Numbered from the stretch's first letter, positions 17,351 through 27,273 are shown. The stretch is 64,000 nt of DNA from Algoriphagus ornithinivorans (GCF_900115305.1 NZ_FOVW01000003.1:1-64000), one strand, 5' to 3'. The notes: generated from the sequence alone by a model not told the origin. Program-made: numbers and translations.

Positions 17351-19972
17351 TTAGACTTCAACAGATGCCTCTACATTTTTGAAGTAGACTTGTTTGTCTG
17401 CATCCAAATCCACCAAGACTGCGGAGTCATTTTTAATATAGCCTGCTAATATCTGCTTGGAAAGTTCATTTAAAATCAATCGCTGCATAGTTCGCTTTAG
17501 AGGTCTTGCACCAAACTGCGGATCAAATCCAACTTCACCTAGATAATCCAATACCTCAGTGGTAGCTTCTATCTCGATATTTGATTCAGATAATCGCTTT
17601 TGAATTTCTCTCCATTGGATATCCACGATCTTACGGATGATCTTTTTATTTAAAGGCTCAAACATGATCGTTTCATCGATTCGGTTTAAGAATTCCGGTC
17701 TGACAGATTTTTTCAATAAATCGAATACTTCTGTCTTTGTCTTTTCCAAAACCTCTTCCTTATTCCATTCCTCCATTTCCGCGAAGCGTTCCTGGATCAA
17801 ATGAGAACCGATATTGGTAGTCATGATTATGATCGTGTTCTTGAAGTTGGCAATTCTACCCTTGTTATCTGTCAACCTACCATCATCCAAAACCTGCAAT
17901 AGGATATTGAACACATCTGGATGGGCTTTTTCGATCTCATCTAGTAGAATTACGGAGTAAGGTTTTCTTCGGACGGCCTCAGTCAACTGTCCACCTTCAT
18001 CATATCCCACATATCCTGGAGGCGCTCCGACTAATCGGCTGACGGCATGCCTTTCCTGATATTCCGACATATCGATCCTCACCATGGCATTTTCATCATT
18101 GAAGAGATATTCTGCCAAGGCTTTCGCCAACTCGGTCTTACCAACTCCTGTGGTACCCATGAAGATAAAGCTACCTATGGGACGCTTCGGGTCCTGTAAG
18201 CCAGCTCTGCTACGACGAACGGCATCAGAGAGTGCTACTATGGCTTCTTTTTGCCCGGCTATTCTTCTGCCCAACTCATCTTCCAGATGAAGTAATTTTT
18301 CCCGTTCAGACTGAATCATCTTGCTAACCGGAATTCCAGTCCACTTAGATACTACAGATGCGATATCTTCATTATCCACTTCCTCTTTGAGTAGGGGGGA
18401 ACCTTGTTGCATTTCATTAAGCTGCTTCTTGAAAGACTCCAGCTTTTTCTCAGACTCGACAATTTTACCGTATCGGATTTCTGCAACTTTCCCAAAATCC
18501 CCAGCACGCTCTGCCTGTTCGGCTTCCAGTTTGAATTTATCGATATTCTCCTTTTCTCGTTGAATACCCATAATCACAGCCTTTTCACTTTCCCATTTGG
18601 CCTTCACGGACTGACGCTTTTCGGAAAGTTCGGCTATTTCCTTACTCAAAGTAGCCTCCTTATCCTTGTTCTTTTCTCTTCGAATTGCCTCTCTTTCGAT
18701 TTCGAGCTGCATGATTCGCCGATTCAATTCGTCTAATTCCTGAGGCAATGAGTCAATTTCCATTCTCAGTTTGGCCGCAGCCTCATCCATCAAGTCGATA
18801 GCTTTATCCGGCAAGAATCGATCTGAAATATAGCGTTGGGAGAGCTCTACAGCAGCAATTACTGCATCGTCTTTGATTCTTACACCATGGTGCAATTCAT
18901 ATTTATCTTTGATACCTCTCAGGATAGAAATTGCATCTGCCGCATCAGGTTCATCCACGATCACCGTTTGAAAACGTCTCTCTAATGCCTTATCCTTTTC
19001 GATGTACTTCTGATATTCTTTCAAAGTGGTCGCACCAATCGCATGCAGCTCCCCTCTTGCCAAAGCAGGCTTCAATAAGTTGGCCGCATCCATGGCTCCT
19101 TCGCCTCCACCTCCGGCTCCGATCAGCGTATGAATCTCATCTATAAAGAGAATAATTTCTCCGTCGGAATCGGTCACTTCTTTAATTACAGCCTTCAATC
19201 TCTCCTCAAATTCCCCCTTGTATTTGGCACCTGCCACAAGCAAGCCCATATCCAAAGAAATCAAGGTCTTAGATTTGAGATTTTCCGGTACGTCACCCGA
19301 GACAATTCGTTGAGCTAGTCCCTCCACAATAGCAGTCTTACCTACTCCGGGCTCACCCAATAAGATCGGGTTGTTTTTAGTCCTTCTTGCCAGAATCTGT
19401 AACACTCTACGAATTTCCTCATCTCGGCCAATTACTGGGTCGATTTTACCCTTTTTGGCTAAATCATTCAGGTTTTTGGAATACTTTTCCAAAGCCCTGT
19501 ATTTACTTTCAGCGTTAGGATCAGTCACTTTATTTCCTTTTCTAAGTTCTTTGATAGCTTCAATCAGAGGCTTTTCAGCAATACCCTGATCTTTCAACAA
19601 TTGTGCAGTGGAATCTGAACCCGCAAGAATTCCTAACAGCAGGTGTTCTATTGCCACATATTCATCTCCAAAAGTTTTGAGGTAATCCTTTGCTTTTGTG
19701 AGAGCCTGATTTGCGGAGCCGGAAAGGTAAGGCTGTTGATTTCCCCCACTGACCTTTGGTAGTTTCCCTAATAGCTCTTCCAACTTCTGGGAGGCTAATT
19801 GTTTATTGGCACTGAGTTTTTTGAAAACAAACTCAGTAACATTCTCATCTTCGGAAAATATCCCTTTCAGCAAGTGAGCCGTTTCAATGGAGGGTTGCCC
19901 CGATGCCATTGCCAGCTCGGCGGCCTTTTGGATAGCTTCCTGAGACTTGATAGTGAATTGTTTAAAATCCAT
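17351..19972 (-). CDS. clpB: ClpB disaggregase chaperone
   Basis: The 873-residue protein is a complete ClpB. Residues 1-145 are the Clp N-domain, 200-345 the first AAA+ domain with Walker [10 protein letters not shown] (206-214), 410-530 the long coiled-coil middle domain that is specific to ClpB, and 560-770 the second AAA+ domain with Walker [10 protein letters not shown] (606-614). The C-terminal D2-small domain holds [13 protein letters not shown]. With DnaK it pulls proteins from aggregates using ATP. No IGF/L loop for ClpP is seen, in line with a non-proteolytic role. The gene is monocistronic with a good promoter and palindrome in front, and a terminator behind. Confidence 0.97.
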   Translation of the reverse strand: MDFKQFTIKSQEAIQKAAELAMASGQPSIETAHLLKGIFSEDENVTEFVFKKLSANKQLASQKLEELLGKLPKVSGGNQQPYLSGSANQALTKAKDYLKTFGDEYVAIEHLLLGILAGSDSTAQLLKDQGIAEKPLIEAIKELRKGNKVTDPNAESKYRALEKYSKNLNDLAKKGKIDPVIGRDEEIRRVLQILARRTKNNPILLGEPGVGKTAIVEGLAQRIVSGDVPENLKSKTLISLDMGLLVAGAKYKGEFEERLKAVIKEVTDSDGEIILFIDEIHTLIGAGGGGEGAMDAANLLKPALARGELHAIGATTLKEYQKYIEKDKALERRFQTVIVDEPDAADAISILRGIKDKYELHHGVRIKDDAVIAAVELSQRYISDRFLPDKAIDLMDEAAAKLRMEIDSLPQELDELNRRIMQLEIEREAIRREKNKDKEATLSKEIAELSEKRQSVKAKWESEKAVIMGIQREKENIDKFKLEAEQAERAGDFGKVAEIRYGKIVESEKKLESFKKQLNEMQQGSPLLKEEVDNEDIASVVSKWTGIPVSKMIQSEREKLLHLEDELGRRIAGQKEAIVALSDAVRRSRAGLQDPKRPIGSFIFMGTTGVGKTELAKALAEYLFNDENAMVRIDMSEYQERHAVSRLVGAPPGYVGYDEGGQLTEAVRRKPYSVILLDEIEKAHPDVFNILLQVLDDGRLTDNKGRIANFKNTIIIMTTNIGSHLIQERFAEMEEWNKEEVLEKTKTEVFDLLKKSVRPEFLNRIDETIMFEPLNKKIIRKIVDIQWREIQKRLSESNIEIEATTEVLDYLGEVGFDPQFGARPLKRTMQRLILNELSKQILAGYIKNDSAVLVDLDADKQVYFKNVEASVEV

Positions 19973-20007
19973 GTATTGATAGTGGTTTAGTTACAAGTTT
20001 ACCGCTT

Positions 20008-20024
20008 TCTATTTTGAAAATAGA
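20008..20024. promoter_or_regulatory. Perfect palindrome in the clpB leader, candidate heat-shock operator
   Basis: TCTATTTT G AAAATAGA is symmetrical over all 17 bases. It lies about 20 bases downstream of the -7 box of clpB and 36 bases before its ATG, a position where a bound repressor would block transcription. It is not CIRCE, which is TTAGCACTC with a nine-base gap. Confidence 0.45.
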
Positions 20025-20043
20025 CAAGCTAATATCCTAGCAT

Positions 20044-20075
20044 CAAAACTATCGCCAATAGGATTTTTCAGCCAA
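20044..20075 (-). promoter_or_regulatory. clpB promoter (TTG-N21-TAGTTTTG)
   Basis: Read on the minus strand TTG at 20075-20073 is followed after 21 bases by TAGTTTTG at 20051-20044. Both elements and the spacing fit the Bacteroidota sigma-70-like promoter. The start of transcription would be near 20038, giving a leader of about 65 bases that includes the palindrome at 20008-20024. Confidence 0.6.
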
Positions 20076-20088
20076 TCTGTCTGAAAAA
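20064..20088. repeat. Inverted repeat across the clpB -33 element
   Basis: TTTTTCAG at 20064-20071 and CTGAAAAA at 20081-20088 are perfect 8-base arms around a 9-base loop. The loop contains the -33 TTG. No T run follows on either strand, so a protein site is more likely than a terminator. Confidence 0.4.
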
Positions 20089-20136
20089 GAATGTATTTAT
20101 TGAAAAAATAGGAAATTTTGTCATTGAAAAAGATCC

Positions 20137-21828
20137 CTATTCCTTTAGAATTCGAATCACTTCAGTGTTCTGCGCATTTGTTAATTTAAGCAAAAGGACC
20201 CCTGTTGGTAGGCTTTCTAATTCCTGCTGAATTAATCTATTGAGTTCCATAATTGAATTGGCCTGAAAACTTGAAGAATATCGGCCAGCAGTATGTATAA
20301 GCTGAACCGAGATCTCGTTTCCTTCTAAGTGATTTTTTTCAGTTGGGGAAACTCTCAAATTAGATCCTCTTACAGGATTCGGAAATGCTTGCCATTTGGA
20401 AACTTGAGAAGCCGGAGTGGCTAGCTGAGCTAATAATACCTTTCCGACGTTCTTCTTCCCGGAAAAATCTACTTGCACCAAGCGATAATAAAGTCGGTCA
20501 GAATACAATGGTGGAAACTCGTCCATGAATTCATAATTAGTAACATTGTTAGTGAAGCCTTGACCCTGAACGGTCCCGATTTCCTCAAAACCATCTACTC
20601 CATTGATGGACCTTTGTATCTGAAAATAATCATTTTCATATTCCTTCAGCGTAGACCATTTTAAGCTAACCTTTCTATTTTGTTCGTTAACATCCAAAGC
20701 GTATGAACCATATTCCACCGGCAGAATTCTGGCAAAATCATAGCGAATCAGCACTATACCGCTTCCTCCTCTACCACCTGTAAAGGCATTTAAAGGAGAA
20801 CTACTTCCACCGGCTCCTCCTCCAGAACCCGTGTTAGCACGACCGGGCTGGCCATTTCCTGAGACAACTGCATTACCTCCTACACCAGAACCTCCGGGTG
20901 CAGCATCACCCACTCCTGAGCCCGGGTTACCTGCTACTCCACCGCCTCCACCAGCAAACATTCTAGGGATGTCGGCTGGAAGAGCAGAAGGAAGTAAATT
21001 TGTGTAGAAACCATTTGAAGCCCCACGTCCCAATCCGCCTGCCCCACCGGCATTATTGTTATCAGGTTCTCCTCCAGGGCCTCCGATTCCACCTCCGCCA
21101 CCTCCTCCGGTCACGGAGGTATTTCCTCTTCCACGACCGCCTGGATTTCCTAAAGCAGAATTTACAGCTTCTCCACCAAAAATGGGATCTGAAGCTCCTG
21201 TTCCGTAAGCTCCTACTGAACCACCTCCGGAGCCTCCTCGATTACCTCGGCGTTGATCGTTGTAATTAGAATTATTTCCCTCTACAACAGAATTGGCACT
21301 TCCACCACCCCCGCCACCTATAGCGGTTATATTGGTGAAGATTGGACTTGGACTTGATACTGTACTGTTTTCACCATTTTGCGCCCGAACATTAATTAAA
21401 GTAGCTCCGAGGCCTCCAGATCCTACTGAAATGCTTAAAGGTTGCCCTTGCTCTTCCGCATTATTGACTTGAAATTGCAATTGATTGGGATTCGTGATAT
21501 GAATGACCTGACCAGCTCCACCTCCACCGGCTCCTCTATTCCCGGAATCACTTCGCTTACCTCCGCCTCCACCGCCTGCGATTACCAGCATTTCAGTCAA
21601 CTCAGTCAAACCCTGAGGTGGTCTCCAGCTATTCGCAACTCCTCCGTTATTACAAAGGAAGGCTACGATGACAAATTCGTCTGAAGAAGGTGTCCCAAAA
21701 ATATATTCTCTAACGCAGGCATTGATGGTATTTGTCCTTTTGAGTTGTGTTTGTGAAAATGCAGAATTAAACCCCAAAAGACTAAGACCAAAAATCAATA
21801 AATAACTTACTAGTATATTTTTTTTCAT
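20137..21828 (-). CDS. Secreted glycine-rich protein with C-terminal sorting-like domain
   Basis: The 563-residue protein has a signal peptide (ending SAFSQ). Residues 75-365 are extremely Gly-rich, with runs such as AGGGGGGKRSD, GGSGGGSVG and GGGGGGGIGGPGGEPDNNN, like the glycine-rich folds of adhesive or receptor-type proteins. Residues 370-470 resemble a fibronectin-like module (KVSLKWSTLKEYENDYFQIQRS). The end (FPNPVRGSNLRV and a terminal LKLTNAQNTEVIRILKE) looks like a type IX secretion sorting domain, so surface display or release is expected. Function is unknown; an adhesive or matrix role is inference. Confidence 0.7.
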   Translation of the reverse strand: MKKNILVSYLLIFGLSLLGFNSAFSQTQLKRTNTINACVREYIFGTPSSDEFVIVAFLCNNGGVANSWRPPQGLTELTEMLVIAGGGGGGKRSDSGNRGAGGGGAGQVIHITNPNQLQFQVNNAEEQGQPLSISVGSGGLGATLINVRAQNGENSTVSSPSPIFTNITAIGGGGGGSANSVVEGNNSNYNDQRRGNRGGSGGGSVGAYGTGASDPIFGGEAVNSALGNPGGRGRGNTSVTGGGGGGGIGGPGGEPDNNNAGGAGGLGRGASNGFYTNLLPSALPADIPRMFAGGGGGVAGNPGSGVGDAAPGGSGVGGNAVVSGNGQPGRANTGSGGGAGGSSSPLNAFTGGRGGSGIVLIRYDFARILPVEYGSYALDVNEQNRKVSLKWSTLKEYENDYFQIQRSINGVDGFEEIGTVQGQGFTNNVTNYEFMDEFPPLYSDRLYYRLVQVDFSGKKNVGKVLLAQLATPASQVSKWQAFPNPVRGSNLRVSPTEKNHLEGNEISVQLIHTAGRYSSSFQANSIMELNRLIQQELESLPTGVLLLKLTNAQNTEVIRILKE

Positions 21829-21908
21829 CCTCTTTCACTATTCAACTTTAGGTTCAGTCAGTTATAGCTACGAGGAGTAATTCTATTCTGGATTAATTAC
21901 TAAATAAT

Positions 21909-21938
21909 AAAAAAACACCTCTCGTATGGAGAGGTGCT
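21909..21938 (-). terminator. Terminator of the M19 dipeptidase gene
   Basis: CACCTCTC and GAGAGGTG form a perfect 8-pair stem with a 5-base loop. On the minus strand it is followed by TTTTTTTATTATTTA, which fits the end of the dipeptidase transcript. Confidence 0.85.
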
Positions 21939-21974
21939 TGAAATAAATTCGAAAGTTCAGACTAAATAAGGAGG

Positions 21975-23225
21975 CTACTTTTTCGCATAATCTTCTACTG
22001 CCTGCCAAACTCTGAAGATATTTTTATAGCAAATTTTCTCTATATCCTCTTTAGAATAGCCTCTTTTCAAAAGTTCTGCAATCAAATTGGGGAACATGGA
22101 GACATCTTTCAAACCAGTGGGCAAGGAATCCCCAACTCCGTCGAAATCAGAGCCAAATCCTACATGATCAATCCCTACCAGATTAACTACATGGTCAATA
22201 TGGTCAGCCACTTTCTGAACAGAAGGGAAAGGGTTATTAGCCGCTGCATAAGATTCCGCATATACTCTGAAAGCAGAATCGCTTCTGCTTAGATTATTTT
22301 CAGCCATATAGTTCACTAAATGCTCTCGCACTTTGGAAGAGCCCGCCGCATAAGCAGAATCAATAAAACTCCCACCAAAATTGATCATCATCACTCCACC
22401 GTTTTTGGCCATAGCCTGAATCAATTCATCACTCATATTTCTCTCAAACCCAGGGGTAAATTTTCTAGCTGAAGAATGCGAGGCGATTACTGGAACTTGG
22501 GTTATTGCCAAGGCATCCTTAAATGTTTCATCGGAAACGTGACTTAAATCCACCATGATCCCCACTCGGTTCATTTCCTTGACTACTTGCTCTCCATATT
22601 CAGACAGCCCGCCGTGAGGTCTTAATGAATCATAACTGGAATCTCCGATCAAATTTGCTTTCCCATGGGTCAAAGTGATATAGCGGATACCTCTCTGATG
22701 AAAATACTCCACGTTGGAAATATCATCTTCCAAACCAGCTCCATTTTCCATTCCCATTGGTAATGAGACTAGGCCTTTGGCAAAGTTGGCCTCTACATCC
22801 GCAGGACTGTAAGCCATGGCAAATTTATCCGGAAAGGTCTCGGCTAGTCGCTCTGTCATGAGAATCAAGGAATCCGCCAATGCTTTGGAAGCTCCTGGGA
22901 TCTGCTGATTTCCGGCTGGGATATAAATTGACATGAAAGGAGCATCTAAGCCTCCCTCCTTTGCTCTCGGGAAATCAAAATTTCCGTCAGGGGTTCTAAC
23001 AGAAACATCCAGAATCTCTCTTTGCAAAGTAAATCCTCCCACTTTCATCCTGTAGGGCAAGTCAACATGACCATCTACCATGATGGTGTTTTGGGCTATT
23101 TCTTTAGCAATTTCCAATCGTTCTTCATCGGACATTTGAGTGTAATCCACCTCTGTGTTTTCAGAAGTTTGACAAGAAGATAGAATCGCCGCAAATGCGA
23201 GAAAGCTCAGGTATTTTTTCATCAT
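21975..23225 (-). CDS. Membrane dipeptidase, peptidase family M19, lipoprotein
   Basis: I place the start at 23225 (ATGATGAAAAAA) because a lipoprotein signal with LSSCQTS then follows directly; the frame stays open further upstream without a signal. The mature part has the M19 zinc-site motifs: DGHVDLP with the HxD ligands, the bridging Glu region around MENGAGLED, and the later His of LTHGKAN, VDLSHVS and SHSSARKF. FGSDFDGVG supplies the terminal Asp. Members hydrolyse dipeptides, and are distantly related to renal dipeptidase. Attachment to a membrane by lipid is expected. Confidence 0.9.
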   Translation of the reverse strand: MMKKYLSFLAFAAILSSCQTSENTEVDYTQMSDEERLEIAKEIAQNTIMVDGHVDLPYRMKVGGFTLQREILDVSVRTPDGNFDFPRAKEGGLDAPFMSIYIPAGNQQIPGASKALADSLILMTERLAETFPDKFAMAYSPADVEANFAKGLVSLPMGMENGAGLEDDISNVEYFHQRGIRYITLTHGKANLIGDSSYDSLRPHGGLSEYGEQVVKEMNRVGIMVDLSHVSDETFKDALAITQVPVIASHSSARKFTPGFERNMSDELIQAMAKNGGVMMINFGGSFIDSAYAAGSSKVREHLVNYMAENNLSRSDSAFRVYAESYAAANNPFPSVQKVADHIDHVVNLVGIDHVGFGSDFDGVGDSLPTGLKDVSMFPNLIAELLKRGYSKEDIEKICYKNIFRVWQAVEDYAKK

Positions 23226-23299
23226 AAGGTTGGTTTCAAATTGGAATATAAAACCTTTTGAAGAATGACTCAGAAAAAATCCACCAATGGTTAAACCAG

Positions 23300-23350
23300 C
23301 CAAAGAATCATTGATTTCTAAGCTCAGAATTATAAAAATCCAAAGAATCA
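23300..23350. repeat. Direct repeat pair in a divergent spacer
   Basis: CCAAAGAATCA occurs at 23300-23310 and again at 23340-23350, 40 bases apart, between the divergent dipeptidase and esterase genes. It may be a binding-site pair; I see no clear -7 box nearby. Confidence 0.35.
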
Positions 23351-23390
23351 ATTGAATTATCGTAAATTACATTTAACCAATATCAGCACC

Positions 23391-25115
23391 ATGAAAAAAG
23401 CCATTTACATTTTTGTCATTTCAATTTTAATCATCTCTTGTTCGGAGAAGTATAACTCACCCATTCAAGTTGACATCGCTTCAGAGTTGGAGCAAGAGCT
23501 AAAAGACGGTAGACTTCTAGTTATTTTTTCTCCGGACAGTACTCCCGAACCAAGATTCGGAATCAATGATGAAGTGAGTAGCAATCAAGTTTTTGGGATG
23601 GATTTCGAAGGTTTCGAAGCAGGGAATCCTATCATTCTAGACCCTGAAAGCTTTGGGTATCCTATTGAGCAACTCAAGGATTTCCCAAAAGGAGAATATT
23701 ACGTTCAGGCCTTTATTCAGAAATATGAAACTTTTGAACGCGCTGATGGCCACACTGTAAAACTTCCCATGGATCAGGGAGAGGGCCGTCAATGGGCAAG
23801 AGCTCCAAAAAATATTTACAGCACTCCTAAGAAAGTCCTTTGGGACGGAGAGAATCTCAGCCTGACTATTGACCAGGAAATTCCACCAGTTCAAGAACCC
23901 GAAGACACAGAATACATCAAGCATATCAAAATCAAATCAGAGTTACTTTCCAAATTTTGGGGTCGGGACATGTACTTAGGTGCTCATGTTTTAATTCCTA
24001 AAGGATTTGATCAAAACCCAAATCAATATTATCCCCTGATGGTTTTTCATGGGCATTTTCCTGATGATTTTGGAGGATTCAGAACCATCCCTCCTGATCC
24101 GGAATTAGGAGAAGATGATTACAGTGCTCGCTTTGGAATCTATGGTTATGCCAAACTTCAGCAGCAAGAAGCCTATGATTTTTACCAAAAGTGGATTTCA
24201 CCGGATTTCAAGCGATTTATTATCATAGAAATTCAACACGCTAATCCATATTACGACGACAGTTATGCTGTTAACTCAGAGAATTTGGGACCATATGGAG
24301 ATGCGATCACCTATGAATTGATTCCTTTTATAGAAAAGCAATTCCGGGGAATAGGTGAAGGATGGGCTAGGTTTTTATATGGAGGATCCACGGGTGGATG
24401 GGAGGCTTTGGCCGCTCAGGTATTTTATCCGGAGGAATACAATGGCTGTTTTGCAGCATGCCCTGACCCTATGGATTTTAGAGCATACACCACGGTCAAT
24501 CTATATGAGGATAAAAATGCGTATTTCTTAAATGGGACGTTCAGAAAAACTCCTAGAGTTGGCAAAAGGAACTATTTAGGCCATGTATCTGCTATGTTAA
24601 AGGACATGAACCATAAAGAATTGGCTCTTGGTGGAGATAAAAGTCGTTCAGGAGATCAATTTGACATATGGCAAGCGGTTTATTCTCCAGTAGGAAATGA
24701 TGGCTATCCCGAACCTATCTGGAATAAACAGACCGGCGAAATTAATCCTGAGGTAGCGGCTTATTGGAAGGAAAATTTCGACCTCCGATATATTATGGAA
24801 AGAGATTGGAAAAAGCTCGGACCAAAATTGGAGGGAAAAATCAATATTTATTGTGGTGATATGGATAACTATTATCTCAATAATGCAGTTTACCTCACTG
24901 AAGCTTTTTTGGAGCAAACTCAAGATCCTTATTATGCTGGAGAAGTAGCCTATGGGGATAGAGCTGAACATTGCTGGAATGGTGATCCAAGCCTTCCCAA
25001 TTACATCACTCGTCTTCGCTACAACACCATGTATTTAGATAAAATTGAGGAAAGACTGAAATCTACAGCTCCATCAAATTTTAATCAACAAAACTGGACA
25101 CTAACCAAAAATTAA
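23391..25115 (+). CDS. Putative esterase, alpha/beta-hydrolase lipoprotein
   Basis: The start at 23391 gives MKKAIYIFVISILIISCSEK, a lipoprotein signal; the frame extends 13 codons upstream without merit. The 574-residue protein contains a central alpha/beta-hydrolase: LMVFHGHFPDDFGG, then the nucleophile elbow GGSTGGWEA, and a late AEHCWNG that could supply the catalytic His. It resembles esterase D-type secreted enzymes, but substrate and pathway are not known. The beta-propeller lipoprotein gene begins 4 bases after the stop, so the two are co-expressed and may act together at the cell envelope. Confidence 0.75.
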   Translation: MKKAIYIFVISILIISCSEKYNSPIQVDIASELEQELKDGRLLVIFSPDSTPEPRFGINDEVSSNQVFGMDFEGFEAGNPIILDPESFGYPIEQLKDFPKGEYYVQAFIQKYETFERADGHTVKLPMDQGEGRQWARAPKNIYSTPKKVLWDGENLSLTIDQEIPPVQEPEDTEYIKHIKIKSELLSKFWGRDMYLGAHVLIPKGFDQNPNQYYPLMVFHGHFPDDFGGFRTIPPDPELGEDDYSARFGIYGYAKLQQQEAYDFYQKWISPDFKRFIIIEIQHANPYYDDSYAVNSENLGPYGDAITYELIPFIEKQFRGIGEGWARFLYGGSTGGWEALAAQVFYPEEYNGCFAACPDPMDFRAYTTVNLYEDKNAYFLNGTFRKTPRVGKRNYLGHVSAMLKDMNHKELALGGDKSRSGDQFDIWQAVYSPVGNDGYPEPIWNKQTGEINPEVAAYWKENFDLRYIMERDWKKLGPKLEGKINIYCGDMDNYYLNNAVYLTEAFLEQTQDPYYAGEVAYGDRAEHCWNGDPSLPNYITRLRYNTMYLDKIEERLKSTAPSNFNQQNWTLTKN

Positions 25116-25119
25116 AAAA

Positions 25120-26004
25120 ATGAAATCAACTATCAAACTTGGCCTAATTGGCCTATCAGCAAGCTTTTTATTTGCACAATGCGGACCACAGAAAACCGAG
25201 GAAACCGAAGAAGTTGCAGTAATTGAGGAAGTAAAATCTCCAACGCTCACCAAACTTTGGGAAACACCTGCCACACTAGAGACAGTGGAATCAGTTCTTT
25301 ACGACGAGGCGACAGGTACAATTTATACCTCCAACATCATTGGCCAAGATCCATTGGGTAAAGACGGTAAAGGTTCAATTTCAATTATTGACAATGAAGG
25401 GAATATTGTAACTCAAGATTGGGTTACTGGACTGAACGCTCCAAAAGGAATGGGCATCAGTAATGGAAAATTGTATGTCACAGATATTGATCAGTTAGTC
25501 GAAATCGATATTGCAACGGCGAAAGTATCCAACAGATGGCCTGTTCAGGGAGCTCAATTCCTGAATGATGTGGCTACTCATGATGGTAAAGTTTATTTCA
25601 CAGACATGAATACTGGAAAAGTTCACATGTATGCTGATGGGAAAATCACCACTATCTCAGAGGGACATGACAGTATCAATGGAATAGCAGTTGCGAATGA
25701 TGGAACTATCTATGGTTTGGATGCATCTGGCTTGAAGAAATGGAATGCAGACGGTACCGCTGAGGTGGTCAACAATGCGGTAACAGGAGGAGATGGATTA
25801 GTGATCTTAGGAGACGGAAACTTTGTGGCTTCAAGATGGCAAGGTGAAGTTTGGTTTGCTAGCGCTGAAGACCAAAGCATCCTACTAGACACCAAAGCTG
25901 AAGAATCCAATACAGCAGACATTGGATACAATCCATCAGAAATGATCGTATATGTCCCTACCTTCTTCAAAAACAAGGTAGTAGCTTATAAATTGGATTA
26001 CTAA
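25120..26004 (+). CDS. SMP-30/gluconolactonase-like beta-propeller lipoprotein
   Basis: The 294-residue protein has a lipoprotein signal with the lipidated Cys in LFAQCGP. The mature part shows propeller blades with repeated VLYDEATGTIYTSN, LYVTDIDQLVEID and VYFTDMNTGKVHMY, typical of SMP-30/NHL-type six-blade proteins. A calcium-dependent lactonase activity would need specific Glu, Asn and Asp ligands; they cannot be placed safely. The gene is coupled to the esterase lipoprotein and ends in a terminator. Confidence 0.75.
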   Translation: MKSTIKLGLIGLSASFLFAQCGPQKTEETEEVAVIEEVKSPTLTKLWETPATLETVESVLYDEATGTIYTSNIIGQDPLGKDGKGSISIIDNEGNIVTQDWVTGLNAPKGMGISNGKLYVTDIDQLVEIDIATAKVSNRWPVQGAQFLNDVATHDGKVYFTDMNTGKVHMYADGKITTISEGHDSINGIAVANDGTIYGLDASGLKKWNADGTAEVVNNAVTGGDGLVILGDGNFVASRWQGEVWFASAEDQSILLDTKAEESNTADIGYNPSEMIVYVPTFFKNKVVAYKLDY

Positions 26005-26022
26005 GATATAGCTTTAAAGGTC

Positions 26023-26053
26023 AAAGGGGCTGTAAAATCAGCTCCTTTTTTCT
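26023..26053 (+). terminator. Terminator of the esterase/propeller operon
   Basis: AAGGGGCT pairs with AGCTCCTT (one G-U pair) around a short loop and is followed by TTTTTCTTC. Confidence 0.75.
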
Positions 26054-26191
26054 TCTCTAAGTAGTTTAAAATCCACTCATGGAAACTCAAATAAGGAATA
26101 GAGTTTTTCCGTGCCGATTCTGCATTATTGTCCTTACCTTTATAACGATTCTAATTAGCAATAAATAAAAGAATCAAATAACACGAATATT

Positions 26192-27190
26192 ATGAGTTCA
26201 AAACCTATCAATTACGAGCTGGAAAAAAACATGGAAGTCATTTCCCAGCTGGATGCCATCGTTGGTGATGCTGTGGATAATGTGCTGGTTGATCCCGATG
26301 ACTGTTGGCAGCCATCTGATTTTCTTCCAGATATGTCCAATCCAGAAGCGATTGAGGACATTAAATTATTGCAAATGCGGGCGGAAGGGATTCCAGATAC
26401 CGTTTTGACTTCTCTGGTAGGAAACATGATCACTGAAGAAGCATTACCTTCTTATCAGACTTACTTTAATTTGTTGGAAGGAATCAATGAAGAACGAAAC
26501 CTTCTTTCTCCTTCAGGTTGGGTAAGATGGTCAAAAGCTTGGACTGCAGAAGAGAACCGTCACGGTGATCTTTTAAATAAATATCTCTACCTAACAGGAA
26601 GAGTGGATATGAAGGCAGTAGAGCAAACCATCCACCGTTTGATTTCGAATGGATTTGACCCGAAATCAGAATCTGATCCCTATCAGGCTATGATTTATAC
26701 CTCTTTTCAGGAAAGAGCAACTAAGATTTCCCACGTAAACACAGGTAAACTTGCCGATAAAGCAGGAGACCATGTGCTTTCAAAAATCTGTAAAACTATT
26801 GCGGGTGATGAAGCAAGACATGAAAAGGCTTATAAAACCTTCATGTCTAAAATTTTTGAAATAGATCCTAGCGGCGCTATGGTAGCCTTCGAAAAAATGA
26901 TGCGCAAGCAAATTGTCATGCCGGCAGTATTAATGGGAGAAGGTGGAAGCCGTCAATCTTTGTACAAAGATTTCTCTGAAATCACTCAAAAAGTAGGAAT
27001 CTACACAGGCTGGGATTATGCTAGAATCATTCAGCACTTGGTGGATCACTGGAAAGTTGAAGCTGTAACCGGCTTAAATGATATGGCCGCAAAGGCACAA
27101 GATTACTTATCAAATCTTGCAGATAGATATATGAGATTGGCAGACCGAATGAAAGCACCTGATGAGGTGAAGTTAGCTTGGTTGAAATAA
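26192..27190 (+). CDS. Soluble acyl-ACP desaturase (fatty acid desaturase 2 family)
   Basis: The 332-residue soluble protein is of the plant stearoyl-ACP desaturase type. Di-iron ligands can be placed: Glu83 (MITEEALPSY), Glu120/Glu121 and His124 in EENRHGD, Glu174 in SFQERAT, and Glu207 and His210 in DEARHEK. The enzyme introduces a cis double bond into acyl chains on acyl carrier protein using ferredoxin and oxygen, adjusting membrane fluidity. Bacteria more often use membrane-bound desaturases, but Bacteroidota commonly carry this soluble form. It stands alone with its own terminator. Confidence 0.9.
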   Translation: MSSKPINYELEKNMEVISQLDAIVGDAVDNVLVDPDDCWQPSDFLPDMSNPEAIEDIKLLQMRAEGIPDTVLTSLVGNMITEEALPSYQTYFNLLEGINEERNLLSPSGWVRWSKAWTAEENRHGDLLNKYLYLTGRVDMKAVEQTIHRLISNGFDPKSESDPYQAMIYTSFQERATKISHVNTGKLADKAGDHVLSKICKTIAGDEARHEKAYKTFMSKIFEIDPSGAMVAFEKMMRKQIVMPAVLMGEGGSRQSLYKDFSEITQKVGIYTGWDYARIIQHLVDHWKVEAVTGLNDMAAKAQDYLSNLADRYMRLADRMKAPDEVKLAWLK

Positions 27191-27210
27191 TTAATGCCAA
27201 AACCACGAAT

Positions 27211-27243
27211 AAAAGTCCTGTCTATACGGCAGGACTTTTTTTG
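27211..27243 (+). terminator. Terminator of the acyl-ACP desaturase gene
   Basis: AAGTCCTG pairs with CAGGACTT around a short loop, followed by TTTTTTTG. Confidence 0.88.
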
Positions 27244-27273
27244 TATATTTCTATTCTTCAAAAAGCTAAACTT

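Noticed and set aside
20137..21600. Repeated GGAGGTGGn-like DNA, which at first looks like a repeat array
   Set aside because: The repetition follows glycine codons in frame within a gene that has a signal peptide and a C-terminal domain; units are irregular and there are no spacers, so it is not a CRISPR or a satellite.
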